From NCBI GenBank assembly GCA_027346125.1, contig DAIEST010000216.1, positions 1 through 10,049 of the forward strand: DNA of 10,049 bases, given 5' to 3'. The position numbers were made by a program, and so were the translations under genes. The notes below the pieces were generated by a model. The model did no database searches. It was not told where the DNA came from and saw only the letters and a program-made list of their open reading frames with translations. The DNA is from Leptospirillum sp. Its GTDB lineage: Bacteria; Nitrospirota; Leptospirillia; Leptospirillales; Leptospirillaceae. Positions 1 through 6,331 of the stretch are shown here, piece after piece; positions within the stretch are counted from its first letter, which is position 1, and every line of letters begins with the position of its first letter.

Positions 1-43
1 CGCCTTGAAGGCGACTTCGGCTCAGTGAGTTCTATTACCGTTC

Positions 44-481
44 TCAAATTCCAAATGCCGGCTTATGGACCATGTCCATTGCGCCAATCTTTTCTTCGCC
101 TGAAGGCGAGGGGTTTCGACCATCCCCGTTGAGGACACTAAGGTTAATAACTTTTTCCAGATTTCTGTCGGATTTCCACGGCTCGTAGGATGCCTCGGGC
201 TTCCAGTTGCCCCAGTTATAGAGATGTTGGCCATTATCTATGTTGACCTGATCCCATGCGTGGGCACCCTTTCCGCCAATATATAACCGTCCTCGTCTGA
301 TGCGCGTGACAGGGTCGAAGTTGTCTTCACGAAAAACCACCTCATTCTTTTCAAGTGATCCGATATCCACATTGAAATCGCAAGACGCCGCGCTAATAAC
401 TGGCTGTGGATGGATCGTGCGAACGGCATGGTTATTGCCTTCGTAGAAGACTCCTTGCCAAAGCGCCAACCTTTCTAACAC
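44..481 (-). CDS. Hypothetical protein downstream of the AlbA_2 gene; ends uncertain
   Basis: The longest clean frame is 145 residues and starts with GTG at 481, with a strong AGGAGG seven bases upstream. I do not recognise the family. It is soluble-looking, with no signal peptide or membrane segment, and has a Gly/Trp/Asn-rich middle (GGKGAHAWD, NWGNWKPE). An alternative 5' end deserves weight. An ATG at 555, only 2 bp after the AlbA_2 stop, opens a frame of 26 codons that runs into the GTG start, ending as EEVLRC where one extra base near 481-482 would give EEVLR-VLERLALWQG in a single frame. At the other end the frame stops at 44, but a one-base shift there gives a frame open to the window edge (NLRTVIELTEP). 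The real gene may therefore span 555 to beyond 1. Its position makes it the fourth gene of the hsdM operon. Function unknown. Confidence 0.5.
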   Translation of the reverse strand: MLERLALWQGVFYEGNNHAVRTIHPQPVISAASCDFNVDIGSLEKNEVVFREDNFDPVTRIRRGRLYIGGKGAHAWDQVNIDNGQHLYNWGNWKPEASYEPWKSDRNLEKVINLSVLNGDGRNPSPSGEEKIGAMDMVHKPAFGI

Positions 482-557
482 CTTAGCACCTCCTCAATGC
501 ATTCCAGACTGGAGTCGTGATGGCCAGATAAGACTTGCAGTGGCTCATGTCCCATCC

Positions 558-2438
558 TCAGATTGTATGGTATGCCTGATCAGGATCGTTGGGTTTTTCA
601 GGGTTGGTCATGGAAATACGACCATCGCGCAGCAATGGTCGTAAATAGTTCTGGCGCAGGGTTTCAGGATTTCGCCCCAAGAGCAAAGCAAGATCTTCCG
701 CACGCCATTCCCGCTGTCGGCACAGATCCACAATCAATTCCTGCACTTCCTGAGGAGGTCTGCGTTTTCCTAGTGCTCCTACGCGTGCAGCCAGTTCTCC
801 TGGAAGTTCATTAAGAAAATTTCGACGAAGGGGATTTTCCGAAGGGTTACTAGACAAGAGAGGGGGGTTACTAGATAACGGATCCGGGTTACTAGACAAG
901 AGAGAAGGGTTACTAGATAGGCTATTGAGCTTGCTAGATGATATTTCGGCTTCCATCATTTTTCGGCCTGGTTGGTACCAAGTACCAGGCCCTCGCCCTT
1001 GCTGGACCAGAAGACCTGCGTCCCGCAACCGCTTCAATGCCTGACTTGCAACCAAGGTATCTACCTTGTTGATCACGCGGTATAAATGGTTATCAATGCC
1101 CCCCAATTCTCGGGCAGCGATCAGGGATCGTGCTTCTGCGTCAGAAAGATGGAGATCCTTGAAACGAGAAAGCCAAGCCAAATCTTCCATTCCGAGGAAG
1201 TGGTGGAAGAAAAGGCTTGTCATAAACTGATCTTGTCCACGATCCGATTTGAACAAAGGTGGAGCCAGGCCGGCTTGCTCGCAAATCTCATGCATAACCC
1301 GTACCCCACTGCCCTTCGTTTCAGAAAATCGAGCATCGTAGAGGGCTGCCGCAATTTTGGGATTGCGTTGTATGGAACCGGGTTCGCCTAAATGTTCTGG
1401 TGATTTGAGAGAAAAGCCCGGGTTGCGGATTTCCAAACGATTGCTGTACCGAATAATCTGTACCGGAGCCTGGATCCGATAACTGCGGTGCATAAGTGCG
1501 TTGACTACAGCCTCACGAATTACGCGCCGAGGGACTATGGGACTGTCTTTGCGTTGAATGGCACCTTCTTCAAGGCCAAACGCCTTGGGCAAGTCGTCCA
1601 GGATGGCCGCCTGAGTGCGTCGAATTAATCGGAACAATGGATCACGTAACTCTAGGGTGTCAAAACGACGATCAGGATCAGGTACCCATTCTCGACCTGG
1701 AACACGGATATAGTCGACGCGTGTCATCGGAAAACAGCGGCGCAGTGCTACCTGTTTGCCGAATAACAGAAGTCCTGCCACGGTAGGCAGCCAACTTCCA
1801 TTCGAAGCCCGCCTCACAGCACCTAAGGCCTGGAGGAGTTCCTCATCACTCCAACGCAGTTCTTCAGCATCCGGATTAGCTTCTCGGCGAGAAGCTCGGT
1901 AATCGTCAATGGCATCTTTTGAAAAATCCTCCAAGGTGGCGTCGGAAACGAATCCCGAATCAAAACTCTCATATTGGCGGTTTTGGTAGAGTACAGCGAG
2001 ATCGTCTTCATTGCATCGCTGATCAGTGCTACCGATGCGCCGAAAAGCCCCACGGGGCAACCCTTGAGACTTGACGTAGATCGGCTTGTCTTGCGGGAAA
2101 GACTCTGGAATAAACACGACAAGTACCGGTTTGCCCTGAAGGCTTTCGGTACTGATTTCAAAACGGAGTGGCCGATTGAAAACACTGGCTGCTTTGGTAG
2201 CCAAGTCCGCGCTCAATTGGTCTGGATTATTAACCCCTACCACTTCATAGGTAAGTCCCGAAGCATCTTCCTTCCGAATGACACCAAGGAGAAGCCATCC
2301 CCCACCAAGTCCAGTCTCATTGGCAAAGGCGCACATCGTTTCATAGAGCGACTTACCAAGATCACTGGCTGCCTTAGCCTCGATGCGTTCGTTCTCATCA
2401 AGCAACTTAAGACGGTTGAACAGTTCTTGAGCATTCAT
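558..2438 (-). CDS. AlbA_2 (Schlafen-like) / GHKL ATP-binding protein with winged-helix C-terminus
   Basis: 626 residues. Residues about 15-155 form an AlbA_2 (formerly AAA_4) domain: the E-x-K start at 20-22, then AFANETGLGGGWLLLGV at 37-53, typical of the Schlafen-related nucleic-acid-binding fold. Residues about 300-410 are a GHKL-type ATPase-like domain (HATPase_c_4) with an N box EAVVNALMHRSY at 309-320, a G1-like EIRNPG at 336-341 and a glycine loop KGSGVRVM at 375-382. Two winged-helix-like segments follow (about 420-490 and 560-610), separated by a four-unit heptad repeat of the LSSNP type (506-533). The family is annotated as a putative DNA-binding transcriptional regulator or RecG-like protein and is common next to type I RM genes, where its role is not firmly established. 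The ATG overlaps the stop of the zinc-finger gene by 4 bp (ATGA), so translation is probably coupled. The frame is intact. Confidence 0.88.
   Translation of the reverse strand: MNAQELFNRLKLLDENERIEAKAASDLGKSLYETMCAFANETGLGGGWLLLGVIRKEDASGLTYEVVGVNNPDQLSADLATKAASVFNRPLRFEISTESLQGKPVLVVFIPESFPQDKPIYVKSQGLPRGAFRRIGSTDQRCNEDDLAVLYQNRQYESFDSGFVSDATLEDFSKDAIDDYRASRREANPDAEELRWSDEELLQALGAVRRASNGSWLPTVAGLLLFGKQVALRRCFPMTRVDYIRVPGREWVPDPDRRFDTLELRDPLFRLIRRTQAAILDDLPKAFGLEEGAIQRKDSPIVPRRVIREAVVNALMHRSYRIQAPVQIIRYSNRLEIRNPGFSLKSPEHLGEPGSIQRNPKIAAALYDARFSETKGSGVRVMHEICEQAGLAPPLFKSDRGQDQFMTSLFFHHFLGMEDLAWLSRFKDLHLSDAEARSLIAARELGGIDNHLYRVINKVDTLVASQALKRLRDAGLLVQQGRGPGTWYQPGRKMMEAEISSSKLNSLSSNPSLLSSNPDPLSSNPPLLSSNPSENPLRRNFLNELPGELAARVGALGKRRPPQEVQELIVDLCRQREWRAEDLALLLGRNPETLRQNYLRPLLRDGRISMTNPEKPNDPDQAYHTI
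844..927 (-). repeat. In-frame 21-bp tandem repeat, four units, inside the AlbA_2 gene
   Basis: The plus-strand core GGGTTACTAGA starts at 844, 865, 886 and 907, exactly 21 bp apart. The intervening bases vary slightly and a degenerate fifth core (TTGCTAGA) follows near 931. In the protein this gives four heptads containing LSSNP (residues 506-533), a Ser/Asn/Pro-rich flexible linker between the two winged-helix segments. Because the unit is a multiple of three, copy-number change would lengthen or shorten the linker without breaking the frame. Confidence 0.93.
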
Positions 2439-2677
2439 GATGACCTGCGCCCATCGCTACGTCGATATCTCCTCAATCGCCTCTTCTGAACCATGATGAC
2501 TCCAGTACTATCCGATTTTGTCCGGGGAGTTCGGGATTCAGGATTCTTTCCGGTTTTCCGTCCGAGAACCCTTCTTCGGGCGGCCGATCGTGCCCTGCAA
2601 GGAACACTACAAAATTTCTGATTCCCGCTTCTCGGGAAAAAGACTTTCCCGCAAATGGGACAAGTACGATCATTCAT
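2435..2677 (-). CDS. Small four-cysteine zinc-finger protein between hsdM and the AlbA_2 gene
   Basis: 80 residues. The N-terminus has CPICGKVFFP and NQKFCSVPCR, placing Cys at 6, 9, 23 and 27 (CxxC-x13-CxxxC), a treble-clef or zinc-ribbon-like metal site. The rest is strongly basic (many Arg and Lys, including a run RRLRRYRR at 66-73), which suggests nucleic-acid contact. The ATG at 2677 overlaps the hsdM stop by 4 bp (ATGA). The stop overlaps the next start by 4 bp (ATGA). This double coupling is good evidence that the small gene is real. Its function is unknown; a DNA-binding accessory or regulatory protein of the RM operon is an inference. Confidence 0.78.
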   Translation of the reverse strand: MNDRTCPICGKVFFPRSGNQKFCSVPCRARSAARRRVLGRKTGKNPESRTPRTKSDSTGVIMVQKRRLRRYRRSDGRRSS

Positions 2678-4696
2678 TCCGTGACCTCTCCAAGCAATTT
2701 GGCAATCTCCGCTTCAACCTGTTTGAGTTCCGCGTCGATCTCCTCCAGACGGCGTGGAGGAATGAACTTATAGAAGAAGCGGTTGAAGTTGATCTCATAA
2801 CCAACCCGTCCGATCTCCTTGTCCTTGTCGTCCTGGAAGGATTCGTCGATCCAGGCGTCGGGGACGTGCGGCAGGACTTCCCGGACGAAATAGTCCCGAA
2901 CACTCTCCAGGAGGGGAACGTTTTCGTAATCCGTAAGTTCTGGATCAAACACCCTGTCGCCATTAGCGTCCAGGACGGGATCGCCCTCCGGATCCCGCAC
3001 GCCGAAAGCCTCGATCAAGGACTTCAGGAAGGTTTTTCCGACCTTTCCGATTCTCACGTCGGATTGGGCGGCCTTCTCCGCAAAGGTTTCCGCCCAGTCG
3101 AATGGTTTCACCTGTCCTACGTAAGGAGCCAAGGCCATGTTCCAGGCCGCTTTCTGGACATCCGACAGTTTGGACCACGCTTTCCCTTCCTTAAGCTTGG
3201 CAATTGTTTCTTCGTTGACGTGGAGTGCCATCCGGAGCGGTTGCAAAACCTTGATCCGCCGATAACCGAAGACCTGGTAATCGAATATTCGGTTCAATTC
3301 CCCTTCTTCCGCTGAGGAGTATATATCGGCGATCTGGCGTGTTTGCTCATCGCTGATCATGCGCCGTTTGTTGCCCTCATTCTTGATCGAGGTCCAAAGG
3401 CCGGTAGCGTTGAGCAACTGTACCTTGCCACGCCGGTTTTCCGGTTTCTTGTTGGAAAGAATCCAAAGGTAGGTTCCAATGCCTGTCCGGAAGAAGATCT
3501 CCGTCGGCAGGGCAATGATGGCCTCGACCAGATCGTTTTCCAGCAACCACCGCCGAATCTCGGATTCTCCTGATCCCGCCCCACCGTTGAAGAGGGGAGA
3601 TCCGGAAAGGACGATGGCTGCCCGGCCTCCACCTTTTTCGGGAACCTCCAGTTTACTGGCAAGGTGCAGAAGAAACAGCATCGATCCATCGTTGATGCGC
3701 GGAAGACCTGGTCCGAAGCGTCCGGAATAGCCTTTCTGATTGTGTTCGTCCTCAACGGCCTTTTGATCCTTTTCCCACTTTTTCCCGAAGGGGGGATTGG
3801 CCAGGCCGTAGTGAAACCGCTCCCCCGGCAAATTGATCGTTCGAGAGCGTGCTTCCGAGCTTGATGTTTTTGGATAGATCCCGGCCCGGATCGCTTTCCA
3901 GAGTGCGGAGCAACATGCCCGCCACACATACGGCGTGAGTTTCCGGTTCAAGCTCCTGACCGTAAGGGACCATAATAGGCGGAATCTTGCTTTGGCTACC
4001 AAAGTCGGCGATATGGTTCATGGCATCCGTGAGAAATCCTCCGGTCCCGCAGGCGGGATCGTAGAGGGTTCGGATCAGACCGGGATGGGCTTCGAACAGG
4101 GCATCATCAGGATCGAGGAGAAGAGTCGTTGCAAGACGGACAACATCGTGCGGAGTCATGAAGTCTTCGGCTGCCTCGTTCACCTCCGCCCCGAAGCGCC
4201 GGATCAGGTGTTCGTAGATGTTGCTCATGACCCGGTCGGGTACTACATCCGGATGAAGATCGATGCCGGTAAAATTCTGGCAGATCTTGAACAGGATTCC
4301 GGCCTTGTCGAGCCGGATTACGGTGTTGCCGAAATCGAACTGCTCGAAAATGACTCGTGCGTTGTCGGAAAATTGGGCGATGTAATCTTGGAGATTTTGG
4401 CGGGTTTTCGTGCCCCCGAGGGTTCCGAGCGAGTATTCAGAGGTGTTGTAGAACGGATAGCGGGTGATCTGGCGAAGGATCAGGTCGAGATCGAGTCCGC
4501 TTTCCTTGTGTGTCAGATAATTTTTTCGAACCTCCGTCCGCGTGGGCTCAAGAACGCATTCGAGCCGTCTCAAAAGGGTGAAGGGAAGGATGATTTTTCC
4601 GAAGTCGGTGTGCTTGAAGTCACCCCAGAGATCTTCGGCGTTCTTCCAGATGAAGTCCGCAAGGGTCGTCGCCCGTCCATTCCCGTTTTCTGCCAT
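2674..4696 (-). pseudogene. hsdM: Type I restriction-modification methyltransferase subunit HsdM, frameshifted
   Basis: HsdM transfers a methyl group from S-adenosylmethionine to adenine N6 and works with HsdS (specificity) and HsdR (cleavage). The start ATG at 4696 follows GGGAGAG. The N-terminal frame carries the HsdM_N helical region (about 7-165) and SAM motif I DPACGTGGFL (213-222). It then goes out of frame after SNDQFAG and stops at 3752. The second frame picks up at GERFHYGLANPPF, holding the catalytic motif NPPF, and runs to EVTE at 2674. The break is a run of five C on the plus strand (3822-3826). Removing one base gives one 673-residue protein, a full length for this family, with NPPF at about 300-303. 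Both halves are otherwise well conserved, so this is a recent mutation, a phase-variable tract or a sequence error rather than an old relic. The neighbours are coupled downstream genes; no hsdS or hsdR is in view. Confidence 0.92.
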
Positions 4697-4888
4697 ATCT
4701 CTCCCAACCTTAAAAAGAAAATCAACCTTGGCTTGCTTCCACCGACCGGCCTGTTCCCATACGACATATCCTTTCGCGGGATAATACCTCGTTTGTCCCG
4801 AAAAGCGTAGCGAAACAGGAAAGCGGCCGTTCCTGTCCGCCGGGCTTTTCCCTATCTCAATGTCACGATGTCACGCGACGGTCCCGGT
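4697..4888 (-). promoter_or_regulatory. Intergenic leader upstream of hsdM with a tandem and an inverted repeat
   Basis: This 192-bp gap separates the parB-like stop from the hsdM start. It holds an exact tandem pair of the octamer ATGTCACG (4860-4867 and 4868-4875) and a perfect 7-bp inverted repeat ACAGGAA/TTCCTGT (4815-4821 and 4830-4836) around a CGGCCG centre. A -10-like TATTAT lies on the minus strand at 4786-4781, about 85 nt before the hsdM ATG, but I see no convincing -35 box. The repeats could be operator sites for hsdM or for the partition pair. The hairpin lacks a T run, so I do not call it a terminator. Confidence 0.45.
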
Positions 4889-5137
4889 TCAGTTCTTGTC
4901 ATTGGCTTTCTTCCCGCGTTCCACGTAGGCCAAAAACGCCGCTTCGAACAATTCATTGAGCTTCATGTCTCGCTCAAGGGCCTCCCGTTTGAATCGTTTC
5001 ACGAAATCCGGAGGCATCTTGAAGTTCATCGGCACGAATTCGGAAGAGGGAACGGTGCCCCGCCCCCGGGTGGCCGTTTTTGTCGGTGTTTTCCGGGCGG
5101 TCAGGTCGTCCCCGGTCAGGTCCACGGTTTTTGCCAT
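4889..5137 (-). CDS. Ribbon-helix-helix partition protein (ParB/ParG-like)
   Basis: 82 residues from the ATG at 5137, chosen because GGGAGAG lies just upstream; an earlier in-frame TTG at 5149 would place that site inside the coding region. The N-terminal 30 residues are basic, Thr-rich and probably disordered. A ribbon-helix-helix fold follows: strand FVPMNFKM (34-41), helix PPDFVKRFKREALERD (42-57) and a second helix ending AFLAYVERG (67-75). Such proteins dimerise, bind repeated AT-rich DNA and stimulate the ParA ATPase; many also repress their own operon. The gene lies 35 bp after the parA stop, and that gap contains a copy of the 20-bp element also found at the parA promoter. Its leader TTGGGAGAGA is the same as that of hsdM. 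Confidence 0.8.
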   Translation of the reverse strand: MAKTVDLTGDDLTARKTPTKTATRGRGTVPSSEFVPMNFKMPPDFVKRFKREALERDMKLNELFEAAFLAYVERGKKANDKN

Positions 5138-5152
5138 GTTCTCTCCCAATAT

Positions 5153-5172
5153 TTATTTAACGAAATAAAGAA
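5153..5172. promoter_or_regulatory. Copy 1 of the 20-bp AT-rich par element (between parA and parB-like gene)
   Basis: The plus-strand sequence TTATTTAACGAAATAAAGAA matches the element at 5812-5831 in 19 of 20 bases, in the same orientation. Including 5152 it contains the perfect inverted repeat TTTATTT-AACG-AAATAAA. It fills the gap between the parA stop and the parB-like ribosome-binding site. The likely role is a binding site for the ribbon-helix-helix protein (operator and/or centromere); this is inference. Confidence 0.7.
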
Positions 5173-5780
5173 TTACAGAAATCCTTTGATTTCCTTCCAC
5201 AGCGCTTCGACCTCCCGATTGGCCGGACCTTTTCCGACTTCCGCCGCGGTGGTCCCGCCGGTCATTGCGGAGGCATACACCACGCGATCTGCGATGAAGG
5301 TTGGGCCACCGGACCGTGCTTCGAAAGGGCGGCCACCGCCTGGGCCGTGATGGTCGCGTTCCCCTTGGCCTGGTTGATGATGAAAAGAAAAGGCTTTCCC
5401 GCCTTTTTCACGAGGTCGACGGTTTCCCCGACCGACCAGAGATCGGTGGGAGAGGGCCGGACGGGGATGAGAATGAGATCGGACAAGGCGATCAACATCG
5501 CGGTCTGATCGTTGATGGTCGGGGAGCTGTCGATCAGGCAATAATCCGCCGCGTCCTCGAGCGTGTCCAACCCTTCCCCGATCCGGTGGAAGGGAATATC
5601 CGCCTTGGCCGGGGTCTCTTTCTCCCGTCGCCCATGCCAGGTGGACAGACTCGCCTGGCGATCAGTGTCGAGGAGATACACCCGCACGGCATCGGCCCGT
5701 TCGATCTCGACGGCTAGGTGCGCGGTCAACGTGGTCTTCCCAGATCCGCCTTTCTGGGAAGTGACGAGAAATGTCTTCAT
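5173..5780 (-). pseudogene. parA: ParA/ParF-type partition ATPase, frameshifted near the C-terminus
   Basis: ParA ATPases segregate plasmids by ATP-dependent association with nucleoid DNA. The start ATG at 5780 follows AAAGGAGG. The deviant Walker A motif KGGSGKTT is at residues 10-17, Walker A' LLDTD at 36-40, and the Walker B region YCLIDSSP at 80-87 (family members usually have DTPP here). The frame is good to GPVA (159), then continues as unrelated sequence to a stop at 5262. The neighbouring frame supplies the expected C-terminus, PTFIADRVVYASAMTGGTT through EIKGFL, ending at 5173. Adding one base to the GGG run at 5303-5305 (plus strand) restores a 202-residue protein, a normal length for the short ParF-like class. 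All ATPase motifs are upstream of the break. The partner gene and promoter elements are intact. Confidence 0.88.
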
Positions 5781-5789
5781 GATTTCCTC

Positions 5790-5831
5790 CTTTATTTAAT
5801 TCGCTAATTAATTATTTAAAGAAATAAAGAA
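5790..5831. promoter_or_regulatory. parA operator region: copy 2 of the 20-bp par element plus inverted repeat
   Basis: The plus-strand TTATTTAAAGAAATAAAGAA at 5812-5831 is the second copy of the par element. CTTTATTT at 5790-5797 and AAATAAAG at 5822-5829 form a perfect 8-bp inverted repeat around an AT-rich centre. The block covers the -10 box and spacer of the parA promoter and reaches the parA ribosome-binding site, so a bound repressor would block transcription. The ribbon-helix-helix protein encoded just downstream is the natural candidate. Confidence 0.7.
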
Positions 5832-5839
5832 GATGTCAA
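5811..5839 (-). promoter_or_regulatory. Sigma-70-type promoter for the parA operon
   Basis: On the minus strand a perfect TTGACA (-35; 5839-5834) is separated by 17 bp from AATAAT (-10; 5816-5811), which matches the consensus in five of six positions. It lies 30 bp before the parA ATG. The 20-bp par element overlaps the spacer and -10 box. Confidence 0.75.
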
Positions 5840-5927
5840 GAAACTCGGGCTATTCACGCTTTATTATTGACGGCAATCACAATTTGAGAATTTTGGACCA
5901 GTGACGAATCTCTTCTTGGCTTGTATT

Positions 5928-5947
5928 AGCTAATTGGCTAATTAGCT
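5928..5947. promoter_or_regulatory. Perfect inverted repeat upstream of the toxin-antitoxin operon (likely operator)
   Basis: AGCTAATT-GGCT-AATTAGCT has 8-bp arms with a 4-bp centre. It covers the -35 box of the plus-strand promoter, the usual place for an autoregulatory antitoxin operator. The half-site CTAATT occurs again at 5804-5809, near the parA side of the same divergent gap. Confidence 0.7.
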
Positions 5948-5962
5948 CTTTTGTGATATCAT
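5934..5962 (+). promoter_or_regulatory. Probable promoter of the antitoxin-toxin operon
   Basis: TTGGCT (-35; 5934-5939) and TATCAT (-10; 5957-5962) are 17 bp apart and end 36 bp before the antitoxin ATG. The -10 matches consensus in five of six bases; the -35 is weaker. Overlap with the inverted repeat supports repression by the antitoxin. Confidence 0.55.
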
Positions 5963-5998
5963 TGAATTCTATCGGATCAAATTTTCTGCGGAGGGGTC

Positions 5999-6331
5999 AT
6001 GAAAACAATTCCTGCCACGGAAGCCAAAAACAGGTTTGGAGAGCACTTCAATCTCGCCGACAACGAATCGTTGCTCATTGAAACCCGAGGTCTCCCGACC
6101 CATCTGGTGTTCAACGCCAAAACAGGCATCCGCCTTGTACTGGGCGCTTTCGCCGATGGGGCCATCAGCCGTAACGAAGCCATGGACCTCCTCGGTTTCG
6201 AATGGTACGGCGAACTCCTCGATGCCATGAGGGAAAACGGGATCGATCGGGGCGATGCCGTTCTGGATCCGAAAACCAGATCAGAACTTGACCTGGCGAT
6301 GCCCATTCTTGAGGAGGCGCTTTCCTCATGA
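5999..6331 (+). CDS. Antitoxin: Phd-like N-terminus with UPF0175-like helical segment
   Basis: 110 residues, starting at the ATG after GGAGGGG. The opening MKTIPATEAKNRFGEHFN resembles the Phd/YefM dimerisation and DNA-binding domain. Residues 50-82 (GAISRNEAMDLLGFEWYGELLDAMRENGI) look like the helical segment of UPF0175-type antitoxins, which commonly pair with PIN or DUF3368 toxins. The C-terminus is acidic with little predicted structure, as expected for a toxin-wrapping tail. The stop overlaps the toxin start (ATGA), so the two are translationally coupled. It probably neutralises the PIN toxin and represses its own promoter at the 5928-5947 inverted repeat. Confidence 0.75.
   Translation: MKTIPATEAKNRFGEHFNLADNESLLIETRGLPTHLVFNAKTGIRLVLGAFADGAISRNEAMDLLGFEWYGELLDAMRENGIDRGDAVLDPKTRSELDLAMPILEEALSS

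Noticed and set aside
1..110. Palindromes CGCCTTGAAGGCG (1-13) and TTCGCCTGAAGGCGA (95-109) as a repeated hairpin element
   Set aside because: The second is inside a coding frame (Pro-Ser-Gly-Glu codons), neither has a T run, and two short similar palindromes are within chance.
844..940. Possible CRISPR-like array
   Set aside because: The 21-bp units abut with no spacers and lie in frame within a coding region, so this is a coding tandem repeat.
2518..3315. Plus-strand open frame (265 codons) opposite the hsdM C-terminal half
   Set aside because: It mirrors a conserved coding sequence on the minus strand, and its composition is that of an antisense shadow.
3935..4810. Long plus-strand open frame (291 codons) opposite hsdM
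   Set aside because: It is antisense to the conserved HsdM N-terminal and motif I region, has no family resemblance and no ribosome-binding site of note.
5138..5149. TTG at 5149 as the start of the RHH gene
   Set aside because: The GGGAGAG ribosome-binding site lies between it and the ATG at 5137, which is the better start.
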